Of a DNA stretch of 64,000 nucleotides, positions 1-11,310 are shown piece after piece (within the stretch, counting starts at the first letter, position 1; each line of letters starts with the position of its first letter). The DNA comes from Sipunculus nudus. Lineage: Eukaryota > Annelida > Sipuncula > Golfingiida > Sipunculidae. The DNA lies in contig CM049318.1 of the NCBI GenBank assembly GCA_026874595.1, positions 42,574,456 through 42,638,455 of the forward strand, read 5' to 3'. A program made the translations under genes and the position numbers. The notes beneath the pieces were generated by a model. It did no database searches, was not told where the DNA came from, and saw only the letters and a list, made by a program, of their open reading frames with translations.

Positions 1-1083
1 AATGTAGTAAATTGTAAATATAACCAGGATGCTCAATCAGCATATTGAAATGATTTCTAATAGGGCCTTGGAAGCAGTGAACATATCAGTAGTATACATA
101 TGATATGATAAAAATACACATATACTGTGAAAATACACAATATACAAGGCAAATATACAATATAAAAGGCAAATATACTATACTCATACCAAGTGGTGCA
201 AGTCTCCTAGCTGAAGGTCGTAAAGCCCATTAGACCAGGATAAAGTAGAACTTTCCTGTCATCCAATGGACTCCACGAGCCAGCAGTGAGAGAACAACTA
301 CCTGAACAAATGAGTCTGCCCAGCGGATCCTCGTTGGGGGGGGGGGGGGGTTAAGGGGGCACGCTGAATATTAGTACGAATGCTAGGTTTTAAAATATTT
401 CAGGGTGAATTTGTTTTGATGGCGGCACTTGGAGAGAATTTCAGCTCTTGAGTTCAACAATGATCCAGGGGGGGCCGTAGCTATAAGTAGCTTTTCAGAC
501 AAGCAGAGATCACACTTCCTAGTCCCACAGAAGTAAGGTGCTGCCTTGGCAGATATTTCCCAGGAGAGCTTGTAATTGATATTGTTGTCTTTTAGTGACC
601 AAATGTGTTTAGACAGTTCAGTGTTTTTAGCGTGGGATCTGTTCCGAAAGGATTGCTTGTGGTTATTATATCTTGTCTTGAAATCACCTTCAGTACACCC
701 TATGTAGTGTTTCACGTCATTGTCTGTTCTAACTGTTGCTTTATAGACAATGCATTTCAGCTGACATTGACCATTCATAGGACATTCGTCTTTTTTACGG
801 CAGTTACATTGTTTTTGGGGTGCATTCACAGCTTTGTCAGAATTTAGAACCTTCATATTATGTTTGCTGATCAGGTTAGACATGTTGGGTAGACAGCTGT
901 AGCTAATTTTCAAATTGTTCCTGTTGAATAACCTGTGGTACCTGTGATGTTGAGGGAAGTGTTTTTCAACTAGTTTCATGAATTTTCTGCCAATGTTGGT
1001 TTTTACATGACGGCTGTAGGGTGGATTAAACCATATTATTTTCCTTTTCCTGTTTCTCTTGCTTTTCACTGTTGGTTCAACAT
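1..1083 (-). repeat. Inverted repeat, left arm
   Basis: Reverse complement of 1288-2371. It includes the endonuclease frame, a G run at 336-350 and an AT-rich end. One coding difference seen against the other arm changes Lys (minus copy) to Asn (plus copy) at residue 160. The match reaches base 1, so the true end is outside the window. Confidence 0.9.
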
Positions 1084-1312
1084 ATTTTAAGCTTTCTGAG
1101 AACCCGCTTTTCGCTAAAGCTTCATCATACATGGGTTTGGCTTTCATAAATAGCTCTTTATTGCAGGAGTTGTCAGAAACACGTTTACTGATCATCATAG
1201 GTATCTGCCTAATGATAGCTGGGGGGGTGATTGGATTGTGCGTGGATATAGAGAGGGTCATTGTTCGGTTTTCTGTAAGGGTAGAAGATGTTGAACCAAC
1301 AGTGAAAAGCAA
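383..1312 (-). pseudogene. PLE reverse transcriptase-endonuclease, C-terminal GIY-YIG fragment (minus copy)
   Basis: The 309-codon frame is open to its stop at 383. Codons 1-8 are antisense of the other arm. From about codon 9 the reading is coherent PLE sequence: the linker after the reverse transcriptase (IIRQIP, KAKPMYDEAL), then IIWFNPPYS near 92-100, a cysteine cluster CNC...C...C...C at about 169-187, and a GIY-YIG nuclease domain with VYKATV (189-194), HYIGCT (202-207), FKTR (211-214) and the late CDLCLSEK block that supplies the usual glutamate. The reverse-transcriptase core is absent because of 5' truncation. In the family this domain nicks target DNA during retrotransposition. It cannot act alone as a mobile element. 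No selected start codon is expected; the first ATG is accidental. Confidence 0.85.
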
Positions 1313-2371
1313 GAGAAACAGGAAAAGGAAAATAATATGGTTTAATCCACCCTACAGCCGTCATGTAAAAACCAACATTGGCAGAAAATTCATGAAACTA
1401 GTTGAAAAACACTTCCCTCAACATCACAGGTACCACAGGTTATTCAACAGGAACAATTTGAAAATTAGCTACAGCTGTCTACCCAACATGTCTAACCTGA
1501 TCAGCAAACATAATATGAAGGTTCTAAATTCTGACAATGCTGTGAATGCACCCCAAAAACAATGTAACTGCCGTAAAAAAGACGAATGTCCTATGAATGG
1601 TCAATGTCAGCTGAAATGCATTGTCTATAAAGCAACAGTTAGAACAGACAATGACGTGAAACACTACATAGGGTGTACTGAAGGTGATTTCAAGACAAGA
1701 TATAATAACCACAAGCAATCCTTTCGGAACAGATCCCACGCTAAAAACACTGAACTGTCTAAACACATTTGGTCACTAAAAGACAACAATATCAATTACA
1801 AGCTCTCCTGGGAAATATCTGCCAAGGCAGCACCTTACTTCTGTGGGACTAGGAAGTGTGATCTCTGCTTGTCTGAAAAGCTACTTATAGCTACGGCCCC
1901 CCCTGGATCATTGTTGAACTCAAGAGCTGAAATTCTCTCCAAGTGCCGCCATCAAAACAAATTCACCCTGAAATATTTTAAAACCTAGCATTCGTACTAA
2001 TATTCAGCGTGCCCCCTTAACCCCCCCCCCCCCCCCAACGAGGATCCGCTGGGCAGACTCATTTGTTCAGGTAGTTGTTCTCTCACTGCTGGCTCGTGGA
2101 GTCCATTGGATGACAGGAAAGTTCTACTTTATCCTGGTCTAATGGGCTTTACGACCTTCAGCTAGGAGACTTGCACCACTTGGTATGAGTATAGTATATT
2201 TGCCTTTTATATTGTATATTTGCCTTGTATATTGTATATTTTCACAGTATATGTGTATTTTTATCATATCATATGTATACTACTGATATGTTCACTGCTT
2301 CCAAGGCCCTATTAGAAATCATTTCAATATGCTGATTGAGCATCCTGGTTATATTTACAATTTACTACATT
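1288..2371 (+). repeat. Inverted repeat, right arm
   Basis: Mirror of 1-1083. Its inner end is the palindromic junction GTTGAACCAAC at 1290-1300, matching GTTGGTTCAAC at 1071-1081. A C run at 2021-2036 corresponds to the G run of the left arm. Confidence 0.9.
1290..1988 (+). pseudogene. PLE GIY-YIG endonuclease fragment (plus copy)
   Basis: This frame is nearly identical to the minus copy from the VEPTVKSK segment onward and has the same stop. An ATG at 1059 gives a 309-codon frame, but its first 77 codons are the antisense of the minus copy and mean nothing as protein. The cysteine cluster, YIG motif and CDLCLSEK block are all intact, so the domain looks recently inserted or recently duplicated rather than decayed. 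The reverse transcriptase is missing. The 3' region leads toward the hammerhead motif at 2581. Confidence 0.85.
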
Positions 2372-2580
2372 ATATAACCTCTTTGCCCTGCCCTGTTATG
2401 TTCCAGTATCGCACGTGTACCCCGACCAATCCTATTGTGCACCCGAGAACAATAGGATCAGTGTCAGTCTTTCACATGCCCCCCCCCCCCCCCCCCCGAC
2501 CCGAATCGCACAAAGCATAATCTCGTAATCTCGTAAAGTCTCGGCTTTTCAAACCACGACGTTAGCTTCATTCTAACCAC
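2372..2580. other. Probable PLE 3' region outside the inverted repeat, with a C19 run
   Basis: This segment lies between the end of the palindrome visible in the window and the hammerhead fold. It holds an uninterrupted run of 19 C at 2479-2497. It is probably PLE pseudo-LTR because it joins the endonuclease copy to the ribozyme in the same orientation, but there is no second copy in the window to prove the boundary. Confidence 0.45.
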
Positions 2581-2628
2581 ATTCACCTGATGATCGGGTC
2601 GCATCCCGTGAAACAGTCTGTTGTGAAT
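2581..2628 (+). ncRNA. Hammerhead ribozyme motif (PLE-type, very short stem III)
   Basis: All parts of a hammerhead are present in order. Stem I is ATTCAC (2581-2586) with GTGAAT (2623-2628). The conserved CTGATGA follows at 2587-2593. Stem II is CGGG (2595-2598) with CCCG (2605-2608), closed by a six-base loop. GAAA is at 2610-2613. A three-base-pair stem III, ACA/TGT, has loop GTC, and the predicted cleavage-site base is T2622. The one departure from the ideal is a T-T opposition (2594/2609) at the base of stem II. Hammerheads with minimal stem III are known in the pseudo-LTRs of Penelope-like elements, where they are thought to process the element RNA. Orientation matches the plus-strand copy upstream. 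Confidence 0.8.
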
Positions 2629-2652
2629 TAACAGTGTTGTTTTTCTTCAGAG

Positions 2653-2653
<1 letters not shown>

Positions 2654-2687
<34 letters not shown>
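2654..2687. repeat. (TA)n microsatellite
   Basis: About 17 TA dinucleotides separate the end of the PLE from the TIR of the next transposon. The last TA serves as the target-site duplication of that element. Confidence 0.95.
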
Positions 2688-2690
<3 letters not shown>

Positions 2691-3550
2691 TAAAATCTCG
2701 TTGTGTCGAGGTAGAAGGGACCGGTGAATTTTCTTCGACACATCCGGTGTTCGAAACAACCGATATTCATTATATTCAAACATCTTTAGCCTTAATTATA
2801 TCAATTAATACTGCACAAGTATACAGTTCTAACAAATGTTTGCGTGAAAGAACAACACAGGTTTTATAACAAATTTATTTATTAATAAAAAAGCGCACAA
2901 GTATCATCAAAAATTAGGATAAGGAAAATCAGGAAAGTGAAATGGGAGCACATACAGGTATGAAAGCACACAAATCATCAAATGCAATCAGTGTCTTGGT
3001 CTGACCACCACGTTCTACCTGGACCAGCGCTTCGTACTTTTGTTAAATGGATTTCACATCAGACTTAAGAGTGCCGCGACGCAATAGCAAACAGGACACG
3101 AACAATATAAAAGTGAAGCAGTAAAGCAGTATATAACGTACCCTATGGTACAAATAAGAGTCAGTCTGAAAGGTCTACGCTTTCTCCCTTTATATAGAGA
3201 TCTGTGTGTCCCAGACACATCAAAGAAAAGGAACCCATTATGTTTGTTTTTTATAACTTCTCATTTCGAATTATGGCTTTGTTGGCGAAAGAAGAAAGGC
3301 CTGCTCATGAGTAAATAATTGGCCAAACAGGTACACAATGGACCAGGTGTGTAAACCATCGCGCTTGATAAGTAAGATCCTTGCCGGTATTAATTATACA
3401 CGACACATCAGGTTTTTCGACACATCCGAGTTCGACACAAAGGGAGTTAAGTTAGTAAGGTTTTAACTGTTTTTTGCAGGGACTCAACATTCGACTTCGA
3501 CACATGCGGAAATTCGACTTAACCGAGTTCGACACAACGAGGTTTCACTG
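2688..3550. mobile_element. Non-autonomous pogo/Tc1-mariner-type DNA transposon
   Basis: The terminal inverted repeats begin CAGTAAAATCTCGTTGTGTC on the left and, read from the right end inward, CAGTGAAACCTCGTTGTGTC. They extend into further TTCGACACA motifs on both sides. The element is flanked by TA on each side (…TATA|CAG and CTG|TAT…), the duplication expected of the Tc1/mariner/pogo group. At 863 bp, with no frame resembling a DDE transposase, it is a MITE-like, non-autonomous copy. Repeated subterminal CGACACA motifs could be transposase-binding sites (inference). Confidence 0.8.
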
Positions 3551-4093
3551 TATTTCAAATTATATATGTATAACTGTTGTATCCCATCTTTTAATTTCTG
3601 TTCATTCTCGTTAACATTCCCCCGTTCACGCACATGTCACTTTCAAACCTGTATACGGTACAGTGGCAATTATATTGGTTTTAAAAAAAGTCGGTTCAAT
3701 GCCTTATAAACTTCCACTATAAATTACTATAAATACTATATTAATATTTGAATTTTCGTATAAATTTTTATTATTGGAAAAATAAGCTTAATTTTTTACT
3801 AAGACGCATTATGTGTACGAGACGTCATGGACACATATACCAAATGTGCGTTCTTTATAAATATACATAGATCAGCGCGAACACTTAGTGAACCCAAAAT
3901 TTCTCACAAGAAATGAGGGTCCTCGCCCTAATAGCCTTCTACTATATAATGATATAAATAATATATAAAGTATCTGTAATTTAGAAATACGAAGTCAAAA
4001 TTTAATCGTTAACTTCTTGACTTAATTTTCAGGAAATGTTACTTGACGTCATTGACAAAATACCAAAAGTGGATTCATTTTGCTCAGAATAAC
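3551..4093. other. AT-rich intergenic DNA
   Basis: I see no convincing gene, repeat or structural RNA here. Confidence 0.5.
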
Positions 4094-4503
4094 GGTGGGT
4101 TCACAGCCAGAAATGTATACAATCCGTAAAAATAGAAGTGTTGGTTCACAGGCAGAAATGTATACAATTAGTAAAAATTAAAATGTGGGTTCACAGGCAG
4201 AATTCTATACAATCAGTAAACATAAAAATGTGGGTTCACAGGCAGAATTGTATACAATCCATAAAAATAAATGTGTGGGTTCACAGGCAGAATTGTATAC
4301 AACCCGTAAAAATAAAAATGTGGGTTCACAGGCAGAATTGTATACAAGCCGTAAAAATAAATGTGTGGGTTCACAGGCAGAAATGTATACAATCTGTAAA
4401 AATAAATGTGTGGGTTCACAGGCAGAAATGTATACAATCCGTAAAAATAAATGTGTGGGTTCACAGGCAGAAATATATACAATCCGTAAAAACAAAAATG
4501 TTG
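4094..4503. repeat. Minisatellite, 45-bp unit, about 9 copies
   Basis: The unit centres on GGGTTCACAGGCAGAA followed by TGTATACAATCCGTAAAAAT. Because 45 is divisible by 3, frames of up to 137 codons stay open on both strands. They translate as simple 15-residue repeats and are not genes. Confidence 0.95.
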
Positions 4504-7330
4504 TTGATTCAGCGAGAATGCTTTAATGGTATGAAGGGCCAAACATAAGTTTGCTTTCCGATTGCCGTCTTTTTTTAAAAAATAAAGAAAAAAAATAATT
4601 ACAAATATTTTTTTATTATGCAGCACATTGGAAGAAAATGAGCATCGTCTCGCTTATATTCATTCAATTAGACTGGAGTGTGATGCTAAACAATTAAATT
4701 TTATCTAACCAAAGAATATTTCCAGCGTATTTAGCAGTAGACAGATTTAATCAAGATTTGTCTTTTCACTACATAATGGGCCACTAATTTGTCATTTGTC
4801 GATATTCCAAACCAATTTCTGCTTTCATTACTATTAAAATTAACGTAAAGAATAAAATTGAACAGACACAGGATTACCCATTATTAATCTGGGACACTCT
4901 CGCTGACACGATCTTGTTCCGAGTTTGTACACCAGGACTTTCTGGGAAATAGTGTGATGTCCAACATTTACAATGGTCGTTATACTTTCTATTTATACTC
5001 ACATATTATTCAGTTGTCAGATAACACCAGGCCATAATGAGAATATTTTCAATACACTTCTTATTGTTGATTTATTTGAATTAATAAAAGCTCATAAGAA
5101 CAAGGGACCCATGGGTCACGGGGCTCAGTTGATTGTGACAGTTATAACTGCATCACCCTAGATTTTTTGAAGTTGCAATAAAAATACTATCCTCAGTGCT
5201 CAGGAACTAAGGCTCAATGACTGGGGGGGGGGGGGACTGGTGGGAGTTACAACACCTTTGGATTTCAATACAGAATACGTAATTAAATTCAATGGTGCTT
5301 ACAGGGACTGGTGGGAGTTACAGCACCTCTGCATATACGTAAAGGATAAAATTTAATTAAATGAAATTATTTTTAAATATTTAAAAACAGGCAGAGAGAT
5401 ATTAAACAAAGCAAATAACTTTAATTTCCATTCTACTGAGACAGGAAAATAATGAACAAATATTTGCATTAGATACTAATTTTTCTTTTGTTAAGTCATT
5501 TTTTTAAGTTTATAAATTTTACTATATATTTACAGTTTATCATATATATCTGAATATGTAAATTGATTCACAAATCTAAATTGCATCAACATGTATGCTT
5601 AATTTAGTCAGGTAACATCACATTATGCACACAGATATATTTTTTTAAATTTGCAAAGCAGTAAATATATGAAAATAACACTCCAGAATTCACAATTTTA
5701 ATTTGCACCTTTATTTATCCATGATTTGTTCCATATATTATTAAATTATGCCTACTGATGGGTTTAATTAATTATATTTTGTTTAATTATTTAAATGGGA
5801 ATAATTTCTTAAATTGCTACATCAGAACAACGTGGCATCTCTTGGATTACTTCTTGAATTAATATTTCAAGAAAAGTTGTGCACATTTAAAGAAAAAAAA
5901 ATGTTGAAAATAACAAACCATGTATTGCAATATAATTGGTGATAGTGGTGTGGGGGGGGGACTTTAGGGTAGGACCCATGAGAATAAGTGTATGTTTATT
6001 ACAGCAGGTGTGTTCTGCCAGTGCTGCATCACTAATAAGGTTACCTAGGCAAGGCTGTAGTGAGCAAGAGTGGGGTCTTGGATATACAAAAGGCAAATAC
6101 ATTAGAGCATCTCAAAAACTTCAATAATTAGAATAATTTTTAAGCGTTTACTTTCAAATTTCAGAATTCAACAGATTAAATCCACATGTATCCCGGCTGT
6201 GGAAAATAAATTAAGTATACTCACGAGAAAAAACGTGCCATGGTCAAATTTGGGCAAAATTTAAGGTACCAATTTTATATTTTTGCTAATATTTTAAAAA
6301 ATTTAAAAGGTTTTGATCTAATTTTGGGTATACAATTAAATTTTGATTAATTAAAGTAATATTACTGAAAAAGTCCCTAGCTTTAACATTTTTTTGTGTT
6401 AAGTGACCAAATATTTTTTCTGATTTTTTACAAAGTGCAATATGTTTGGGCCCAAATTTTTTTTTAATTATATAATACTACCTAATTTCTGGCACGTACA
6501 TAGGAACTATATAGAGGAATATTTATGGTAAATATGAGGAAAAACAGATGATAGGTTTTGACATTAGGCATCATTGAAGTGTGAAATAGGTTTTTAATAA
6601 AAAAAAATTGAGGTTTTTCCTGAATTTCTCAATGGAACGAAGTCGCAAAGACCCAGTTTTCGGCTTGGTAGCTCAGGTGACTTATAGTCAGCTGAGCTAA
6701 AAACTTTAATCATATCCGATATTATCTGTACAATGAGACAGTATATAAAAAAGTTTATGTGTTAATCTTAAAAACTGTCTCCATTTTGTTTGTGTTTGGA
6801 CATACATAAAAAAGTGAGCGGTCTCAAAATATAATTTCCCCCGTCTTTTTTTCGGTTTAATTGACATTTAATCATTTAACACCGTTGGTTCTAGAATCTT
6901 CTCACTCAATATCCAAGGAGGTCCATTTTCTTTCAACGTGAATAAAGTAATAAAATTTGTACATGCTTTATTTTTTTATATTACTTGTTAAAGAGGAGCT
7001 TATAACTGCATGGCCCGATTTAAGCTACTCGCCCATCCCATTTGGACCCCCGATCAACCGCCATCCTCGCTTACTGCCAAAAATTCCCCAGGCACTCTTC
7101 ATTGCGACATGTAAATAAAGAAAGCGTGTTGTATATTTCGTTTTAATCTTCCCTGAAAAGTGTAAACATATGTGATCAATTGAAATTTGTCATGGTTGTT
7201 ACACACTAAGCACCTTCGTGTATTATTGCAAAAAATCGCAGTTTCAATTAGTTCAGTTTCAATTTATTTAATTTACATTAAATATGTGTTATCATATTGC
7301 AATGTTACATCGATATAGAAGAAATAATAT
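4504..7330. other. AT-rich intergenic DNA with G runs
   Basis: There is no recognisable gene. A G13 run lies at 5223-5235 and a G9 run at 5952-5960. A short phrase, GGACTGGTGGGAGTTAC, occurs twice near 5235 and 5305. The stretch near 6660-6710 ends with CAGCTGAGCTAA, also seen near 11290, suggesting a shared dispersed repeat. Confidence 0.5.
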
Positions 7331-8752
7331 TAATGTTTGTTACCGTTATTGTAACACTCATGAGGTGTTAAGCTTAGGGGTACTTGGTGACGTGGACATT
7401 AGGTGCTACTGTATTTGTAACAAACATCAGGTGTTACGCTAAGTTGTACTTGGTGACGTGAACATCATGTGTTACTGTTATTGTAACAAACATCAGGTGT
7501 TACGCTTAGTGGTACTTGGTGACGTGAACATCATGTGTTACTGTTATTGTAACAAACATCAGGTGTTACGCTTAGTGGTACTTGGTGACGTGAACATCAT
7601 GTGTTACTGTTATTGTAACAAACATCTGGTGTTACGCTTAGTGGTACTCGGTGACGTGAACATCATGTGTTACTGTTGTTGTAACACTCATGAGGTGTAA
7701 CGCTTAGGGGTATTTGGTGACGTGGACATCATGTGTTACTGTTATTGTAACAAACATCAGGTGTTACGCTTAGTGGTACTTGGTGACGTGAACATCATGT
7801 GTTACTGTTATTGTAACAAACATCAGGTGTTACGCTTAGTGGTATTTGGTGACGTGAACATCATGTGTTACTGTTATTGTAACAAACATCAGGTGTTACG
7901 CTTAGAGGTACTTGGTGACGTGGACATCATGTGTTACTGTTATTGTAACAAACATCAGGTGTTACGCTTATTGGTATTTGGTGACGTGAACATCATGTGT
8001 TACTGTTATTGTAACACTCATGAGGTGTTACGCTTAGGGGTACTTGGTGACGTGGACATCATGTGTTTCTGTTATTGTAACAAACATCAGGTGTTACGCT
8101 TAGTGGTACTTGGTGACGTGGACATCATGTGTTACTGTTATTGTAACAAACATCAGGTGTTACGCTTAGTGGTACTTGGTGACGTGAACATCATGTGTTA
8201 CTGTTATTGTAACACTCATGAGGTATTACGCTTAGTGGTACTTGGTGACGTGAACATCATGTGTTACTGTAATTGTAACAAACATCAGGTGTTACGCTTA
8301 GTGGTACTTGGTGACGTGAACATCATGTGTTACTGTTATTGTAACACTCATGAGGTATTACGCTTAGTGGTACTTGGTGACGTGAACATCATGTGTTACT
8401 GTAATTGTAACAAACATCAGGTGTTACGCTTAGTGGTACTTGGTGACGTGAACATCATGTGTTACTGTTATTGTAACACTCATGAGGTGTTACGCTTAGG
8501 GGTACTTGGTGACGTGGACATCATGTGTTACTGTTATTGTAACAAACATCAGGTGTTACGCTTAGTGGTACTTGGTGACGTGAACATCATGTGTTACTGT
8601 AATTGTAACAAACATCAGGTGTTACGCTTAGTGGTACTTGGTGACGTGAACATCATGTGTTACTGTTATTGTAACACTCATGAGGTGTTACGCTTAGGGG
8701 TACTTGGTGACGTGGACATCATGTGTTACTGTTATTCTAACACACATCAGTT
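7331..8752. repeat. Minisatellite, 66-bp unit, about 21 copies
   Basis: The unit includes GGTGACGTGAACATCATGTG, TTACTGTTATTGTAAC, then either AAACATCAGG or ACTCATGAGG, then TGTTACGCTTAGTGGTACTT. The two variants alternate irregularly. TGTTAC…GTAACA within each unit can form a hairpin. The 66-bp period keeps a 354-codon frame open from 7722, and one point change (a TAA near 7699) separates it from another 80 codons. Unit differences are mostly amino-acid changing (N/D, V/G/E/L, KHQ/THE), with no sign of protein-level selection, so I do not call a gene. Confidence 0.95.
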
Positions 8753-9849
8753 CTTTCGTTTATCGTTTCTGGATGCCGGTACATAATTTGTTCAAAATGT
8801 CTATGTGAATCTTCAAAATGTTCGATTTGGAACAATTCTGCTTCATGTTACACCGACTCTTCGAATGTTTTGAACGGACCCTTGCGATGCTGCATAATTT
8901 GATAACAATTAGAATCCCTCTCCCCAGTGGTCCCTCACTTTTCACATTTCGCCATTTAAAGCCCTAAGTATAATTATAACGCAATTTTGCTCACAAAATT
9001 TCACCACCTTTCATTTATTCAACATTTAAGCACACTCCTGAATCGTCATTAATTAATAGAATGGATTATCTTTCAGGTACAGAAAACCGAGAGGTTCTTT
9101 GTCAAAGGCTGCCTTACTTATTTACAGTGCCGATGTTTTTAACGTCGACGATATATTTAATGCAGTGGTCCATCCGTCACACAATATGCACGCTGTCTTT
9201 ACTTTGAAAACATAAATCATATCTGAAACATCTAGAAATCTCTAATGCTACAGTTGCTTTGCATGCACCGATACAAACAAGACAATTTCGCTTTTATTTA
9301 CTTGTAAATTAAATTTTGGTCCCCTATAATATGCCGAAAGGTCCAGGAAGATTGATTTTCTTGAATCGCAATAAAAAAGTTCATTTCCTAAGCAGAGCTT
9401 CCCGAGTCCTCTTGTTTATATATTTATGATCACAGGAAACAGTTTCCGGTGTCATGGATGACGTTTGTCCGGAACAGTTTCCTCTGAATTTTTTTGCCGT
9501 TCCCTTGCACCACAAGTAACATACATTAATGCTTAAAATATGTATACACGCCATTTCTTGATTCAAATAAAGCGCCCGCCTTTTAATTTCTTAGCACATT
9601 AGGCATATTTACCTTTTATTGCATATTCATCATTACATCATCCATGTGTAAACTGACCCTTAATACGCTAGGCGTCTTGTGGTATGAAGGTGCTGCATGT
9701 TTAATAAACTTGTATTAATTCAAATTAAAATAATGGAATCAAATAACGCCTACGACATGGAGGAATAGTTAAAAAAAAGTCGCAAATGGGCCATGTTATA
9801 AAATGTTAGAAATAATTGATAAGGAACCTATAATACTGGGTATAATGAC
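8753..9849. other. Intergenic DNA, no feature recognised
   Basis: Mixed AT-rich sequence with only short, unconvincing frames. Confidence 0.5.
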
Positions 9850-11310
9850 TTTCCACAGGGCTTAAAAAATATTTTCTTCCCATAGTCCTCAGAAAATATG
9901 TCACAGTGACCATATTTAGGGTTTTATCAGGCACTACCTAGATGTTAGAGGTTTCTTCGTTCAGAATATGGCAGAATATAGGCCACAGTGACCTAATTTC
10001 ATGTTTACACAGAGATATACCAAGGACCTACCTGAATGTCATGTTAGAAGAATCTATGTCAAAAGGATATAATTATTGCCCCGGCTGACTTACTGGCTGC
10101 TCAAAATCATGTTTTTTCGGCCAGTAGTTTGCAAAACATAGGGCACCATGACTTAATTTCAGTTATCCAAGGAGATTTATCTATGACCTCCCTGGATGTA
10201 CAGTTAGACGTTTCTAGGTATAACGGTAAGGATTTGTGCACTGTAAATGGCCGGACTTCTTGGTATGAAGGTCTAAAAAAAATATGTGTAAAAATTATAT
10301 AAAAATGAAGGTGGCGCCAGCAGTCTTCGGGAACTGATGAGACACTCCAAGATCAATATGCATGAAAGAATCATGGCAATCAGTACATAAGTTATTCAAA
10401 TACTGGGGCCTTTATATCATTTTTTTTTATTCTAGGGTGCAATGACAGACCCTGTAACTCAGTGATTTCAGATCGCAGGGACCTGATTTCAGGTGTCCTT
10501 GGAGATTTTTAAAGACCTCCCTGGATATCAAGTTATAAGATTTTCCAGATACAACAGTAACGTTTTGTGCCCTGTCTAACTGTATGGGCGAATAAAATCA
10601 GGTTTTTGGCCAGTAGCTAGTAGAATATAGGTTACCATGACCTAATTTCAGGTTTCCTTGGAGATTTGACTTCCATGGATGTTACTTGAGAGAATTCTAT
10701 GACTAGCAGGTACAATTTGTGTCATGTGTGACTCACTGGGGGCTAAATATCATGTTTTCCGCCCGAAGTTTGCAAAATATAGGGTACCATGACCTAATTT
10801 CTGGTTTCCTATGAAATTTGCCTCTGACCTCACTACGTGTACAGTCAGAAGTTTCTAGGTCTAACAGGTGCGGTTTGTGCTGTATTAACGGCCGGACCGC
10901 TGTATTTAAAGGTCTCAAAAATAGAGAAAAATGCTGAAAAACTTGAAAAAATACAGGTGGCGGCACCAGTCTTTGGGAACTTATGAAACACTCCATGATC
11001 GATATGCTTTAAACGAATCATGATAATCAAGGCATTAGTTATTTAGATACGATAGCTTTTGTATCAAATATTTAATTATTCTGGGGGCTACTCACGAGCC
11101 CCATAGTTGGTAGGATATAGGTTGCAGTGACCTAATTCCGTGAAAAAGGATTTTTTCATGGACCTCCATCAGTTTTCAGTTAAAATTTTCTAGGTCCAGC
11201 GGTTACGATTTATTCCCTGTTAACAGACGACCGGACGGACAGAAGACGGACAAAGAGTGATCGCTTCAGCTGAGATGACTTTCAGCCAACTGAGCTAATA
11301 ATATATACAA
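9850..11310. repeat. Diverged tandem/dispersed repeat block, ~640-bp macro-period
   Basis: The phrase TAGGNNACCATGACCTAATTTC recurs near 9975, 10140, 10630, 10780 and 11120, each followed by GGAGATTT…GACCTCC and TTTCTAGGT. The segment 10130-10420 (with GGTGGCGCCAGCAG and ACACTCCAAGATC) matches 10760-11050 at about 640 bp spacing. The block ends with a GGACGGACAGAAGACGGAC tail near 11230. It resembles common molluscan dispersed repeats (inference); no transposase or RT frame is seen. Confidence 0.7.

Larger units (their letters stand above)
1..2628. mobile_element. Head-to-head inverted pair of Penelope-like elements (5'-truncated)
   Basis: Bases 1-1083 and 1288-2371 are reverse complements with almost no differences; the axis shifts by about one base because a G/C run differs in length. 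Each arm carries the C-terminal endonuclease of a Penelope-like retroelement (PLE) and its 3' untranslated region, with the 3' ends pointing outward. The roughly 200-bp centre (1084-1287) reads in frame only as the minus-strand copy, so the minus copy is longer at its 5' side and the plus copy starts near 1290. PLEs commonly leave 5'-truncated partial copies in direct or inverted arrangement, which fits. The left arm is cut by the window edge, so the palindrome may continue. A library or assembly fold-back artefact could give the same picture. Confidence 0.8.

Noticed and set aside
605..847. 80-codon frame antisense to the endonuclease, duplicated at 1524-1766
   Set aside because: Shadow of the PLE coding strand in both arms.
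4138..4626. Open frames of 96-137 codons on both strands
   Set aside because: Generated by the 45-bp array.
7722..8786. 354-codon open frame of a 22-residue repeat
   Set aside because: It lies wholly inside the 66-bp minisatellite; the frame is open because 66 is a multiple of 3, and unit differences are mostly amino-acid changing.
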